The position numbers were made by a program, and so were the translations under genes. The notes under the pieces were generated by a model. It saw nothing but the letters and a program-made list of their open reading frames with translations, was not told where the DNA came from and did no database searches. A stretch of DNA of 64,000 nt from Microbacterium aerolatum (lineage in GTDB: Bacteria > Actinomycetota > Actinomycetes > Actinomycetales > Microbacteriaceae). The stretch covers positions 236,760-300,759 of the forward strand of contig NZ_BJUW01000004.1 in NCBI RefSeq assembly GCF_007988825.1. The letters are read 5' to 3'. Positions 8,910 to 17,063 of the stretch are shown here, piece after piece (position 1 is the stretch's first letter; each line of letters starts with the position of its first letter).

Positions 8910-9125
8910 TTACTTCCCGTCCACGTCGGTGGCCTTGCGCCAGTCTTCGTCGATCGCTTCCTCGACCGCCCATGCCTCAGAGCGCTCGCGCAGCGTCTGC
9001 AGCGCGTTCGCGGCCGCGGCGGCCGTGTCGAAGGGGCCGACACGATCGACGGCGGGCGACATGTAGCCGTACTCGACTTCACCGGAAGTGGTGTTGTACC
9101 AGTACTTGCGCTCTCCGCTGGACAT
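8910..9125 (-). CDS. Small SPOR-like protein heading the glnA2 operon
   Basis: Short soluble protein (71 aa from ATG 9125; 79 aa from ATG 9149) beginning MSSGERKYWYNTTSGEVEYG and containing RVGPFDTAAAAANAL, a pattern like the SPOR-domain-type small proteins that precede glnA2-like genes in actinobacteria. ATG 9125 is preferred because family members start MS(S/T)GE(K/R)KYW and AGGAG lies upstream, although that spacing is long; ATG 9149 has a closer AGGGA. A minus-strand TAGTAT around 9179-9184 may be the operon -10. No membrane anchor is present, so a septal SPOR role is unlikely. Function unknown; a link to glutamine metabolism is inferred only from position. Confidence 0.7.
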   Translation of the reverse strand: MSSGERKYWYNTTSGEVEYGYMSPAVDRVGPFDTAAAAANALQTLRERSEAWAVEEAIDEDWRKATDVDGK

Positions 9126-9217
9126 GTACGAATCTTCTCCTCGAGACATGGCCCGTCCCTTCGTAAGGCTTTGTCACGATACTAATGGGGACACCCGCTC
9201 TCGCTAGGCTATTGCGC

Positions 9218-9976
9218 ATGGCAAAAGCGATCGGCGTCGACATCGGCGGCACAGGCATCAAGGCAGGAATCGTAGACCTCGACAAGGGGACGCTCGATTC
9301 CGATCGTATTCGCGTCGACACCCCGAAGGGCGCCTCTCCCGAAGACGTGCTGAAGGCGGTCCACGAGGTTCTCGACACGCTCGGCGTGCGCGACTCCGAT
9401 CTGCCCCTCGGCGTGGCATTCCCCGCGATCGTGAAGCGCGGCAGGACGCTGTCCGCGGCCAACGTCTCCAAGGAGTGGCTCGACTTCGAGGCCGAGAAGT
9501 TCTTCGAGGACGGTCTCGGCCGCGACATCACCTTCGTCAACGACGCGGATGCCGCCGGGATCGCCGAGGCGCGCCACGGCGCAGCCCGCGACGTCGAGGG
9601 CCTCACGATCATGGCGACCCTGGGCACCGGCATCGGCTCGGCGTTCCTGTACAACGACGTGCTGCTGCCGAACACCGAGCTCGGCCATCTGCTCTACGAC
9701 GGCACCACCGTCGAGGACGCGTCGATCGAGAAGTGGTGCGCGTACTCGGCCATGGAGCGCGAGAACCTGTCCTGGGAGGACTGGTCGGCCCGGCTCCAGG
9801 TCTTCTTCTCGCACGTCGAGTTCCTCTTCAGCCCCGACCTGTTCGTCGTCGGCGGTGGCGTCTCGAAGCACCCCGACAAGTTCATTCCGCTGCTCGATCT
9901 GAAGACGCCGATCGTCCCGGCGATCCACCGGAACTCCTCCGGCATCATCGGCGCGGCGTCCCTGGCTGCGGACTAG
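9218..9976 (+). CDS. ppgK: Polyphosphate glucokinase
   Basis: ROK-family polyphosphate/ATP glucokinase that phosphorylates glucose to glucose-6-phosphate. The 252-residue product starts MAKAIGVDIGGTGIKAGIVD (phosphate-1 motif), has GVAFPAIVKRG, FVNDADAAGIAEARHG, the ROK motif LGTGIGSAFLYN, NTELGHLLYDG and a C-terminal VGGGVSKHPDKF. ATG 9218 is chosen over an in-frame upstream ATG (9185) because it fits the family N-terminus; a TAGGCT hexamer at 9205-9210 seven bases earlier suggests a leaderless mRNA. Monocistronic, followed by the convergent rnpB. Polyphosphate use is inferred from family resemblance to actinobacterial PpgK. Confidence 0.92.
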   Translation: MAKAIGVDIGGTGIKAGIVDLDKGTLDSDRIRVDTPKGASPEDVLKAVHEVLDTLGVRDSDLPLGVAFPAIVKRGRTLSAANVSKEWLDFEAEKFFEDGLGRDITFVNDADAAGIAEARHGAARDVEGLTIMATLGTGIGSAFLYNDVLLPNTELGHLLYDGTTVEDASIEKWCAYSAMERENLSWEDWSARLQVFFSHVEFLFSPDLFVVGGGVSKHPDKFIPLLDLKTPIVPAIHRNSSGIIGAASLAAD

Positions 9977-9996
9977 CGAGATCCGGCGTACGGGCT

Positions 9997-10377
9997 GCGA
10001 ATGGGGCGGCCTGTACGCCGGGTTCTGTCCCGGGGTCTCTCTCGAGGATCCCCTTCGACGGCCATCTCTCTCGGCGACACGTTGCCGTGCCGCTCCAGCG
10101 GTCTACCCGAGGACTCGGCGAGCCGCGTCATCATCCTCTGTCTGACCTTGCTCCGGACGAGGTTTACCTGGCAGGTCATGTCACCATGACCCCCGGTGGT
10201 CTCTTACTCCACCCTTTCACCCTTACCTCGCGACCCGTGGGCCGGAGGCGGTCTGCTCTCTGTGGCACTATCTCGCGGATTGCTCCGGGTGGGCGTTACC
10301 CACCGTCCTGCCCTGCGGAGCCCGGACGTTCCTCGGTGCGGTTGCCCGCAACGCGACCGTCCAGCCGCCCCATTCGC
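9997..10377 (-). ncRNA. rnpB: RNase P RNA, bacterial class A
   Basis: Catalytic RNA of RNase P, which matures tRNA 5' ends. Reading the minus strand, the terminal helix P1 is formed by GGGGCGGC near 10371 and its complement near 10001-10008. The universally conserved core GAGGAACGTCCGGGCTCC occurs at about 10317-10334, followed by GCAGGGCAGG and GGGTAACGCCCACCC, and later AGACAGAGGATGATGAC-like and GACAGAACCCGGCGTACAG elements near the 3' end. About 380 nt, normal for actinobacteria. Short reading frames across this stretch are therefore not genes. Ends are estimated to within a few bases. Confidence 0.95.
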
Positions 10378-10386
10378 CTCTCCAGT

Positions 10387-12081
10387 CTACTTCTCGCCGG
10401 TGCGCTCGATCCGGAGGTCGAGCGGCACGTCGATCGAGAACGCCCCGAACAGGCGCCTGGTGGCGACTGCGGCGGCCTCGCGCACCGCGGATGCCGCGGC
10501 ATCGGCCTGCTCGGCCGGAACATGCAGGATCACCTCGTCATGCAGGAAGAAGGCCAGGTGCGCCTGCGTCGCGAAGGGACCGGATGCCGTCGCCGGGGTC
10601 TGTGCAGCAGGAAGCTGCCTCAGCCGATGCCGGATCTCCGCCAGCCAGATCAGCGCCCACTCGGCGGCGGTCCCCTGCACGATGAAGTTGCGGGTGAATC
10701 GGCCTCGTTCACGTGCTCGCCCGCGCGCACGCTTCACCTCGGCGGGCACGACATCGGCGCCGGTCGCGGCGGCCTGCTGCGCCTGCCAGTCTGCGTCCGG
10801 TCTCGGCGAGGATCGGCCGAGCCAGGTCGATACGACACCGCCGTCCTCGCCGATGCGGGCGGCCTCGTCGACGCGGTGCATAGCGCGCGGGTAAACCCTG
10901 CGCAGGCGCGGCACGAGCCTGCCGCTGTCCCCCGTCGTGGCACCGTACATCGCGCCCAGCACTGCGTACTTGGCCTCTTCTCGCGTCGCCACCGCTCCGG
11001 AGGCGACGACCCCCGCGTACAAGTCCTGTCCGCGAGCGGCCTCGGCCATGGCCTTGTCGGATGCCATCGCGGCGAGCATCCGCGGCTCGAGCTGCGCGAC
11101 GTCGGCGATGACGAGCATCCACTCCGGGTCGGCCCGCACGGCGGGCCGGAGGATGCGCGGCAGCTGCAGCGCTCCGCCACCTGAAGACGCCCAGCGGCCG
11201 GTGACCACGCCACCGGGGATGTACACGGGGCGGAAGCGTCCGCCGTGCACCCACTCCGCGAGCCACGCCCACCCGTTGGCGCTCATCAGCCGCGACAGCT
11301 TCTTGTACGCCAGCAGCGGCGCGATGACGGGGTGGGAGATCTCGCTGAGCTGCCACTGGCTGGTCGACTCGACGTTGACGCCGACGCGATGCAGTGCGCG
11401 CAGCAGCTTCACGTGGCTGTCGAGGTGGAGCGTCGGGTCCCCGACGTGGAAGCGCACGGCGTCGGCGTGGGTCGCCATGTGCGCGGGCATCCCTCCGCCG
11501 GACGGGCGGGCGCCGAGCACCTCAGTGAGGATGCGGTCGTGCTCGGCGGCATCCCAGGGAAGGCCGGCGGCGCGCATCTCCTCGGCGATCAGGCCGCCCG
11601 CGGACTCTGCGGCGCAGAGGAGCGCGAGTCGACCCGTGCGGTCGGCGGCGATCACGCCGAGCTGTGCGCGCAGTTGGTCGAGGAGGTCGGCGACGGACTC
11701 CGCCCCGCCGTGGTCGTCCGGGGCGAACAGCGCGGGCTCAGTGATCTCCGGTTCGCGCGGCAGCCAGTCGGGCGAGGGCGCGAGCGGACGGGCGACCACA
11801 TCCGTGTCGCGGAGGATCGCGTGGCACAGCAGCAGGTCGTGCGTGCGGGTCAGCTGCACACCCACGGAGAGGAGATCGGGGTAGAGCTCGCGTGCGCTGC
11901 GGATCACCCAGCGCGGGCGTTCACGCGCTTCGACCTCGCGGACCCAATCGGCAAGTTCTGCGGCGGCGAGGTCGGTGCGGTCGATCTCTGAGCCCTCGGC
12001 GTCGAGCCGGACGGCGGCGGCCCCGCCGTCGCCCGTTGCGGCCAGCAGGATCCGGGAATCGGCTGCCGGCCCGGCGCTCAC
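10387..12081 (-). CDS. PolA-like DNA polymerase (putative bifunctional 3'-5' exonuclease/DNA polymerase)
   Basis: 564-residue family A DNA polymerase without the 5' nuclease domain of PolA. The C-terminal polymerase shows motif A (IADVAQLEPRMLAAMASD, about residue 340), motif B (REEAKYAVLGAMYGATTGDSG) and motif C (FFLHDEVILHVP, near residue 525). The N-terminal 200 residues resemble a degenerate DEDD exonuclease; I do not see a complete set of its acidic residues. GTG 12081 is chosen because it overlaps the stop of the zinc-ribbon gene by four bases (GTGA). It is the third gene of a ychJ/zinc-ribbon/pol operon. Probably a repair or accessory polymerase; proofreading is doubtful. Confidence 0.82.
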   Translation of the reverse strand: MSAGPAADSRILLAATGDGGAAAVRLDAEGSEIDRTDLAAAELADWVREVEARERPRWVIRSARELYPDLLSVGVQLTRTHDLLLCHAILRDTDVVARPLAPSPDWLPREPEITEPALFAPDDHGGAESVADLLDQLRAQLGVIAADRTGRLALLCAAESAGGLIAEEMRAAGLPWDAAEHDRILTEVLGARPSGGGMPAHMATHADAVRFHVGDPTLHLDSHVKLLRALHRVGVNVESTSQWQLSEISHPVIAPLLAYKKLSRLMSANGWAWLAEWVHGGRFRPVYIPGGVVTGRWASSGGGALQLPRILRPAVRADPEWMLVIADVAQLEPRMLAAMASDKAMAEAARGQDLYAGVVASGAVATREEAKYAVLGAMYGATTGDSGRLVPRLRRVYPRAMHRVDEAARIGEDGGVVSTWLGRSSPRPDADWQAQQAAATGADVVPAEVKRARGRARERGRFTRNFIVQGTAAEWALIWLAEIRHRLRQLPAAQTPATASGPFATQAHLAFFLHDEVILHVPAEQADAAASAVREAAAVATRRLFGAFSIDVPLDLRIERTGEK

Positions 12082-12809
12082 AGCCCCGATTCTTCGGTGC
12101 GCACGAGGATCGCGCCGCACTCCGGGCACGAGACGACGGCATCGGGCGCGGCCTGACGAACCTCATTGAGATGCGTGCCGGAGAGCATCATGCGGCATCC
12201 TTCGCAGGTGCCGCGCCGCAGTAGTCCGACGCCGATGCCGCGCGACGCGCGTCGGGTGTACTCGGCGAGCAGCTCAGCGGGGATCTCTGCGGTCACCGCG
12301 TCGCGGTCGCGGGTGAGCTGTTCGATCTCGCTGGTGGCGGCCGCGATCGACGCCTTGGCCTGCGCCGTGAGCTCGGTGCCCTCGGCGGTGGTGGTGTCGA
12401 TCAGCGCCTGCTGGGTCGCGACGGCGGCTTCGGCGTCTTCGAGACGGCCCATGACGTCGAGCTCGATGTCTTCGAGGTCGCTGATGCGCTTGGCGAGGCT
12501 GGCCAGCTCGTGCTCGAGCGCCTGCGCGTCCTTGGGACTGGTCGTGGTCGCGAGGCGGTCGGCGTCGCGCGTGCGGCGCTGCTCGGTGACCTTCACATCG
12601 GATTCGAGCCGGGTCAGTTCGGTGCGGATGTCGTCGCGGGTACCGCTGAGCGCGGTCAGCTCACGGAGCTGCTCCTGGCGTTCCTTGGCGAGCTCGCTGA
12701 TACGCGCCCCCTGCGCCGGTGTCGTCCGCTGCCGCTCGGCCTGCTGAAGGCGTCGATCGAGCTCGGCGACGTCGAGGAGGATGCGCTGTTGTTCGGGGCT
12801 GGCGTTCAC
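12078..12809 (-). CDS. Coiled-coil protein with C-terminal zinc ribbon (zf-RING_7 / C4-type)
   Basis: 243-residue protein of the CT398-like family: a long helical hairpin (residues about 5-180, rich in E, R, A, Q and L heptads, e.g. LDRRLQQAERQRTTP) followed by a four-cysteine zinc ribbon with CEGC and, about 25 residues on, CPEC (residues near 205-235). Such proteins are conserved in actinobacteria, often next to a Nif3-like or nuclease gene; here the neighbour is a DNA polymerase. GTG 12809 overlaps the ychJ stop by four bases and its own stop overlaps the polymerase start by four. Function unknown; nucleic-acid or protein scaffolding is a guess. Confidence 0.85.
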   Translation of the reverse strand: MNASPEQQRILLDVAELDRRLQQAERQRTTPAQGARISELAKERQEQLRELTALSGTRDDIRTELTRLESDVKVTEQRRTRDADRLATTTSPKDAQALEHELASLAKRISDLEDIELDVMGRLEDAEAAVATQQALIDTTTAEGTELTAQAKASIAAATSEIEQLTRDRDAVTAEIPAELLAEYTRRASRGIGVGLLRRGTCEGCRMMLSGTHLNEVRQAAPDAVVSCPECGAILVRTEESGL

Positions 12810-13183
12810 ACATCCAACTTACCGTCCAGGTAGGTCCAGATCCGGTTCTCGCGCAGGAATCTGCTCCGTTCGCGCATAGAACCGGGCGTGCCGCTGTCGC
12901 GGAAGAACGCTTCGAACTCCACGACGCCGTCCGTGTCGAACGGCCCCCCTGACACGGTGTCGAGGATGTCCAGCCGGGTCCATCGGGTACCCGCGTCGAG
13001 ATCCAGCTCGGCCGGTCGAGTGGTCGGATGCCACGATCGCAGCAGGTACGCGGCATCCCCCGTCGCGAAGGCCGTGAAACGGGAGCGCATGAGACGCACA
13101 GCCGTGGGGGCGGCGATGGCGCCGGAGAGCACGGGGCCGCAGCACGAGTCGAATGTGTCTCCGGATGTGCAGGGGCAGCGCAT
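12806..13183 (-). CDS. YchJ family protein with SEC-C zinc motif
   Basis: 125-residue protein matching the UPF0225/YchJ family. The N-terminus MRCPCTSGDTFDSCCGP is the SEC-C metal-binding motif, followed by AVRLMRSRFTAFATGDAAYLLRSWH and WTRLDILDT, features of the YchJ NTF2-like fold. Complete at both ends. First gene of a three-gene operon in which each junction is a four-base GTGA overlap. It is divergent from the aldo/keto reductase 29 bases away. Biochemical role unknown. Confidence 0.88.
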   Translation of the reverse strand: MRCPCTSGDTFDSCCGPVLSGAIAAPTAVRLMRSRFTAFATGDAAYLLRSWHPTTRPAELDLDAGTRWTRLDILDTVSGGPFDTDGVVEFEAFFRDSGTPGSMRERSRFLRENRIWTYLDGKLDV

Positions 13184-13212
13184 GCGTCCATTGTGCCGCG
13201 TACCCTGTGACC

Positions 13213-14052
13213 ATGACCGCTCTTCCCGTCCGTACCGCCCACAACGGCTTCACTCTCCCCGCGATCGGCCTCGGCACGTATCGACTGAACGGCGATGCGG
13301 GCGCTGCCGCGATCGCCGGCGCCATCGACGCCGGCTACCGGCTGGTCGATTCCGCATTCAATTACGAGAACGAAGGCGCGGTCGGCCGTGGGGTGGCGGA
13401 TGCCGCCACTGATCGCGCTGAGGTCATCGTGACCACGAAGCTGCCCGGCCGGCACCACCCGGCCGAGAGGGCGCGCACCAGCATCGAGGAGAGCCGATTC
13501 CGGCTCGGCCTGGATGCCACCGACCTGCACCTCATCCACTGGCCGAACCCGATCCAGGACGAGTACGTGCAGGCGTGGGCCGCGCTCGTCGAGGCGCAGC
13601 AGCGCGGCACAGTGCGCCAGATTGGCGTCTCCAACTTCCTGCCCGAGCACCTGGAGCGCCTGGAGCGCGAGACCGGAGTGCTCCCGGTGGTCAATCAGAT
13701 CGAGCTGCACCCGTACTTCCCGCAGACCGAGCAGCTCGCCTACCACCGCGAGCACGGCATCATCACCGAGGCGTGGAGCCCGATCGGCCGCGGCAAGGAG
13801 CTGCTGGAGGAACCGGTGATCGCGGAGGTCGCCGCCGCGCACGGCATCTCGCCGGCCCAGGCCGTGCTCGCCTGGCACGTCGCTCGTGAGAGCGTCGCGA
13901 TCCCGAAGGCGTCGTCGCTGGAGCACCAGAAGGCCAACCTCGCGGCGGCATCCATCACACTCGATGAGGCCGAGGTCGAGGCGATCACCGCGCTCGGTCG
14001 CGCCGATGGCCGGCTGTTCGACGCAGACCCGCGCTCGCACGAGGAGTCCTGA
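13213..14052 (+). CDS. Aldo/keto reductase
   Basis: 279-residue NADPH-dependent aldo/keto reductase. Catalytic tetrad residues are in place: Asp and Tyr in LVDSAFNYENEGAVG, Lys in VIVTTKLPGRHH and His in LHLIHWPNP. IGVSNFLPEHLERL and IPKASSLEHQKANL (cofactor-binding) are typical. Closest in style to 2,5-diketo-D-gluconate reductase-like AKR5 enzymes, but substrate is unknown. ATG 13213 follows TACCCT (13201-13206) by exactly six bases, predicting leaderless mRNA. Convergent with the following SDR gene. Confidence 0.93.
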   Translation: MTALPVRTAHNGFTLPAIGLGTYRLNGDAGAAAIAGAIDAGYRLVDSAFNYENEGAVGRGVADAATDRAEVIVTTKLPGRHHPAERARTSIEESRFRLGLDATDLHLIHWPNPIQDEYVQAWAALVEAQQRGTVRQIGVSNFLPEHLERLERETGVLPVVNQIELHPYFPQTEQLAYHREHGIITEAWSPIGRGKELLEEPVIAEVAAAHGISPAQAVLAWHVARESVAIPKASSLEHQKANLAAASITLDEAEVEAITALGRADGRLFDADPRSHEES

Positions 14053-14079
14053 GCCGCGACGCTCCCCCGCCGCGGCGCG

Positions 14080-14871
14080 TCACAGCATCGCGGTGAGAAC
14101 GCCGCCGTCAGCGCGCAGAGCCGCGCCGTTCGTGGCGGAAGAGAGCGGACTCGCCAGGTAGAGCGCGAGGTTGGCGATCTCGGCAGGGTCGATGAATCTC
14201 TGCAGCAGCGATGTCGTGTTCTGCGAGATGATGGCGGCCTTCATCGCATCCTCAGGAACATCCTGCGCTGCCGAGAGCGCGCCAACCGTATCGGCGACGC
14301 CATCGGAGTAGGTCGGACCGCCGAGGATCGTGTTCACAGTGACACCGGTGCCGCGGGTGAGCTTGGCCAGGCCGTTGCTCAGAGCCAGCACTGCGGCCTT
14401 CGTCACGCCGTAGTGCACCATGTCTGCAGGGATGTTCACGCCGGATTCGCTTCCGACGAAGATGATGCGTCCCCACCCGCGCTCCAGCATGCCGGGCAGC
14501 AGCTGGCGTGAGAGGCGCACGCCGCTCATGACGTTGACGTCGAAGTAGCGCTGCCAGTCGTCGTCGCCGATATCGCCGAACGCAGACATTTCGAAGAGTC
14601 CGACGTTGTTGACCAGGATGTCGACCTCGCCGAGCTGCTCGAGCAGCTGCGCCATCTGCCGTGGGTCTGCGACGTCCGCGACGATCCCCGCGACCGGCGC
14701 GTCAGGATCCTCCCCCTTCAGCTCGACAACAGCACGATCGACCGTGGCGCGTTCGCGCCCGTTGATCACGACGGATACACCTTCTGCGCGGAGCCCCCGC
14801 GCGATCGCGAATCCGATCCCCTGCGTCGACCCGCTCACGAACGCTCGTCGGCCGCTCAGCTGCAGTTCCAT
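14080..14871 (-). CDS. SDR family oxidoreductase
   Basis: 263-residue classical short-chain dehydrogenase/reductase. The Rossmann motif appears as SGSTQGIGFAIA, the structural NNVG motif at residue ~88, catalytic Ser in FVGSESG and YGVTK (Tyr-x3-Lys) near residue 155; the C-terminus ends in NGAALRADGG. NADP(H) preference is suggested by INGRERATVD after beta-2. It is divergent from a MarR regulator across a 77-base gap with two palindromes, so it is the probable target of that regulator. Substrate unknown. Confidence 0.92.
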   Translation of the reverse strand: MELQLSGRRAFVSGSTQGIGFAIARGLRAEGVSVVINGRERATVDRAVVELKGEDPDAPVAGIVADVADPRQMAQLLEQLGEVDILVNNVGLFEMSAFGDIGDDDWQRYFDVNVMSGVRLSRQLLPGMLERGWGRIIFVGSESGVNIPADMVHYGVTKAAVLALSNGLAKLTRGTGVTVNTILGGPTYSDGVADTVGALSAAQDVPEDAMKAAIISQNTTSLLQRFIDPAEIANLALYLASPLSSATNGAALRADGGVLTAML

Positions 14872-14883
14872 GACTCTCCATTC

Positions 14884-14899
14884 ACTTGATCAGTCAAGT
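14884..14899. promoter_or_regulatory. MarR operator 1 (palindrome)
   Basis: Sixteen-base inverted repeat with arms ACTTGA and TCAAGT around TCAG, 12 bases upstream of the SDR start. Its centre is 33 bases (about three helical turns) from operator 2, so both would sit on one DNA face. Confidence 0.65.
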
Positions 14900-14915
14900 C
14901 ATAGCTTACCAATGT

Positions 14916-14933
14916 CACTTGACTGAGAAAGTG
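14916..14933. promoter_or_regulatory. MarR operator 2 (palindrome)
   Basis: Second inverted repeat, CACTT...AAGTG, sharing ACTTGA and the central CTGA with operator 1. It immediately precedes the TAGTCT -10 (14937-14942) of the marR-type gene, so binding would block its own promoter. Confidence 0.62.
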
Positions 14934-14948
14934 CAATAGTCTGCTGTC

Positions 14949-15443
14949 ATGACGGATCGCACAGCCCCCTCAGCACTCACGGGCGACGACCTGGAGACCT
15001 GGTCCTCTCTGGCCACCGTCCTGGAATGGCTGCCGGCCGCGCTCGACGCTCAGTTGCAGTCCGACTCGGAGGTGACGCACTTCGAGTACGGGATCCTGTA
15101 CGCCCTGGCCGATGCTCCGGAGCAGGCGCTCCGGATGAGTGTGCTCGCGGGCTACGCGAACAGCTCGCTTTCGCGTCTGTCGCGCGCCGCGGCGCGGCTG
15201 GAGAAGCGCGGTTGGATGCGACGGATGCCGGATCCCACCGACGGCAGGTACACGCTCGCGATTCTCACCGAGCCGGGCAGGGCGAAGGTCGAGCAGGCCA
15301 CGCCGGGTCATGTGCGCACGGTGCATCGGCTCGCCCTCGACCCGCTGACGGCGGCGCAGAAGAAGCAGCTTCGGGAGATCAGCAGGCGAATCCAGCGTGC
15401 GATCCGCGATGAGTCCGGGTGGAGTCCGGCTGCGACGGAATAG
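14949..15443 (+). CDS. MarR family transcriptional regulator
   Basis: 164-residue winged-helix regulator. The recognition helix region is ANSSLSRLSRAAARLEKRGW and the wing is RRMPDPTDGRYTLAILT, as in MarR proteins; the N- and C-terminal helices would form the dimer interface. ATG 14949 lies exactly six bases after TAGTCT, so the mRNA is probably leaderless. Two related palindromes in the intergenic region with the divergent SDR gene indicate autoregulation and control of the SDR; the downstream quinone-reductase gene, 28 bases away in the same direction, may be co-transcribed. Inducer unknown. Confidence 0.92.
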   Translation: MTDRTAPSALTGDDLETWSSLATVLEWLPAALDAQLQSDSEVTHFEYGILYALADAPEQALRMSVLAGYANSSLSRLSRAAARLEKRGWMRRMPDPTDGRYTLAILTEPGRAKVEQATPGHVRTVHRLALDPLTAAQKKQLREISRRIQRAIRDESGWSPAATE

Positions 15444-15471
15444 TCCCGCGCGGGCTCGACTTGCATCTGAC

Positions 15472-16497
15472 ATGAGAGCAATCGTCTACACGGACAAGGG
15501 CGACTCCACTGCGCTCACGTTGACCGAGCGCGAAACGGCACAGCCGGGCCCAGGAGAGGTGCGGGTGCGCATCCACGTCTCCGGTGTGAATCCGACGGAC
15601 TGGAAGGCCCGCGCAGCTACCGGCGCGCCGATGCCGTTCGAGGAGATCGTCCCGAACCAGGACGGTGCCGGTGTCGTGGATGCCGTCGGCGACGGCGTCG
15701 AGGGCCTGCAGGTCGGCGATCGCGTGTGGGTGCATCTCGCTGCCCACCAGCGGCCGACCGGCACCGCCCAGGATTTCACGGTGGTTCCGGCATCGCGCGC
15801 AGTTCGACTCCCGGACGGTGTCGGCTTCGATGTCGCCGCAAGCCTCGGTGTTCCGGCGATGACCGCGCACCGCGCGCTGACCGTGCACGAGCATGGCCCG
15901 GCGCGGCTCTCCCCCGGCGCGCTCGCCGGGCGGACCGTGCTCGTGCAGGGCGGTGCGGGCGCCGTGGGTCACGCGGCGATCCAACTCGCCGCATGGGCGG
16001 GCGCGACGGTCATCACGACCGTGAGCACGGGTGCGAAGGAGCGGCTCGCCCGCGCGGCGGGCGCTCACCACGTCTTCCAGTACCCCGATGACCGACTGGC
16101 CGAGCGCATCCTCGAAGTCGCCCCGTCCGGCGTCGATCAGGTCGTGGAGGTCTCACCGGCGAGCAACGCCGCGCTCGACGTCGCGGTGCTGGCCAATCAC
16201 GGGTCAATCGCGTACTACGCGAACGACAAGGGCGACGCGTTCACGATCCCGATCATGCCGAGTTTCGCCAAGAACGCCCGCTGGCAGGGCCTGCTCCTGT
16301 ACACCGTCGGCGAGGATGCGTTGACCGCAGCCGCCGAGGATGTCACGGCGGCGCTGGAGGACGACGCTCTTCCCGTCGGCGAGCATGCCGGGCTGCCGCT
16401 CACGTGGTTCCCGCTCGAAGAGACCGCCGCCGCGCACGATGCGGTCGAGCGCGGCGCGATCGGGAAGATTCTCATCCGGGTCTTGTCCGACGACTGA
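15472..16497 (+). CDS. Zinc-independent medium-chain NADPH:quinone reductase-like oxidoreductase
   Basis: 341-residue MDR-superfamily protein of the quinone oxidoreductase class. Start MRAIVYTDKGDSTALTL; N-terminal GroES-like domain with VSGVNPTDWKARAATG, DGAGVVDAVGDG and GDRVWVHL; Rossmann domain with LVQGGAGAVGHAAIQLA near residue 160. The structural-zinc cysteine cluster and catalytic Cys/His of alcohol dehydrogenases are absent, in line with QOR. ATG 15472 gives the standard N-terminus. It follows the MarR gene by 28 bases and may share its regulation, which would fit a MarR-controlled quinone or electrophile response. Confidence 0.9.
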   Translation: MRAIVYTDKGDSTALTLTERETAQPGPGEVRVRIHVSGVNPTDWKARAATGAPMPFEEIVPNQDGAGVVDAVGDGVEGLQVGDRVWVHLAAHQRPTGTAQDFTVVPASRAVRLPDGVGFDVAASLGVPAMTAHRALTVHEHGPARLSPGALAGRTVLVQGGAGAVGHAAIQLAAWAGATVITTVSTGAKERLARAAGAHHVFQYPDDRLAERILEVAPSGVDQVVEVSPASNAALDVAVLANHGSIAYYANDKGDAFTIPIMPSFAKNARWQGLLLYTVGEDALTAAAEDVTAALEDDALPVGEHAGLPLTWFPLEETAAAHDAVERGAIGKILIRVLSDD

Positions 16498-16547
16498 ACG
16501 GATAACGCTGGGCAGACACCGGTGAGCCTTCGCAGTACGGTTACGCC

Positions 16548-16748
16548 ATGGCCGACGCTCGGAAGGCACGCCGAAGACTGATCCGCCCGATCGACCTCGT
16601 CGACGTGCTCGTCTACCTGATCGTGCTCGAGCTGTTCGTGCAGTTCTTCCCGTCCGTGGTCTCGGAATCGTTCCTCGTCTCGGTCATCACCGCCGTGCTG
16701 ATGAAGATCGCTCTCGAGATCGTGGTGACCGCGAAGACCGCATCCTGA
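16548..16748 (+). pseudogene. Small membrane protein, N-terminal half (apparent frameshift)
   Basis: Encodes 66 residues: a basic start (MADARKARRRLIRPIDLVD) and two hydrophobic segments (about residues 18-34 and 41-60), then TGA at 16746. The reading frame one base back continues without interruption (ILRRLRAGESRRV...) into the downstream frame that holds two further membrane segments. I recall homologues in related actinobacteria as single proteins of about 130 residues with this layout, so a one-base deletion near 16737-16742 is likely. A TACGGT -10 (16536-16541) exactly six bases before ATG 16548 shows an intact leaderless promoter. A sequencing error cannot be excluded. Confidence 0.6.
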
Positions 16749-16777
16749 GGCGGCTCAGAGCCGGAGAATCGCGTCGG

Positions 16778-16957
16778 GTGAGAGTGACTGCGCGGATCGC
16801 GCTGGTGATCCTCAGCGCCGGCAGCAAGTTCCTCGTTCTGTGGCTCACCGATCTCGTCCTCGGAGGGGCCGTGCGGCTCGGCGGGTTCATCGAGGTCACG
16901 TTGCTGATCGTCGCGTTGATGGCGGCGCGGTACGCGGTGCGCGCACTGATCCGTTGA
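16778..16957 (+). pseudogene. Small membrane protein, C-terminal half (apparent frameshift)
   Basis: Open frame with GTG 16778, encoding 59 residues with hydrophobic stretches IALVILSAGSKFLVLWLTDL and FIEVTLLIVALMAARYAV. It is in a different frame from 16548-16748 and overlaps in logic, not sequence: joined after a single-base correction the two halves give a four-helix protein of about 137 residues. As a separate gene it would start in mid-protein with no convincing ribosome-binding site. Function of the family unknown. Confidence 0.55.
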
Positions 16958-16980
16958 GACGCGGAAATCTGTGGGAGAAG

Positions 16981-17053
16981 TGGGCCCTGCCGGGATCGAA
17001 CCGACGACATCCACGGTGTAAACGTGGCGCTCTACCAGCTGAGCTAAAGGCCC
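16981..17053 (-). tRNA. tRNA-Val (anticodon TAC)
   Basis: Seventy-three-base cloverleaf on the minus strand: acceptor GGGCCTT pairs with AGGGCCC (one G-U), D-arm GCTCAGCTGGTAGAGC, anticodon stem CCACG/CGTGG with loop TTTACAC (anticodon TAC), T-arm with GGTTCGATCC, discriminator A. CCA is not encoded. Confidence 0.97.
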
Positions 17054-17063
17054 TGGTGGCTTT

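Noticed and set aside
7558..8973. Longer N-terminus for GlnA2 starting near 8973
   Set aside because: The extra residues (MGGRGSDRRRLAQG) overlap the SPOR-like gene and do not resemble GS; ATG 8901 fits the family.
9973..10380. Several short reading frames around 10.0-10.4 kb
   Set aside because: The stretch is RNase P RNA on the minus strand.
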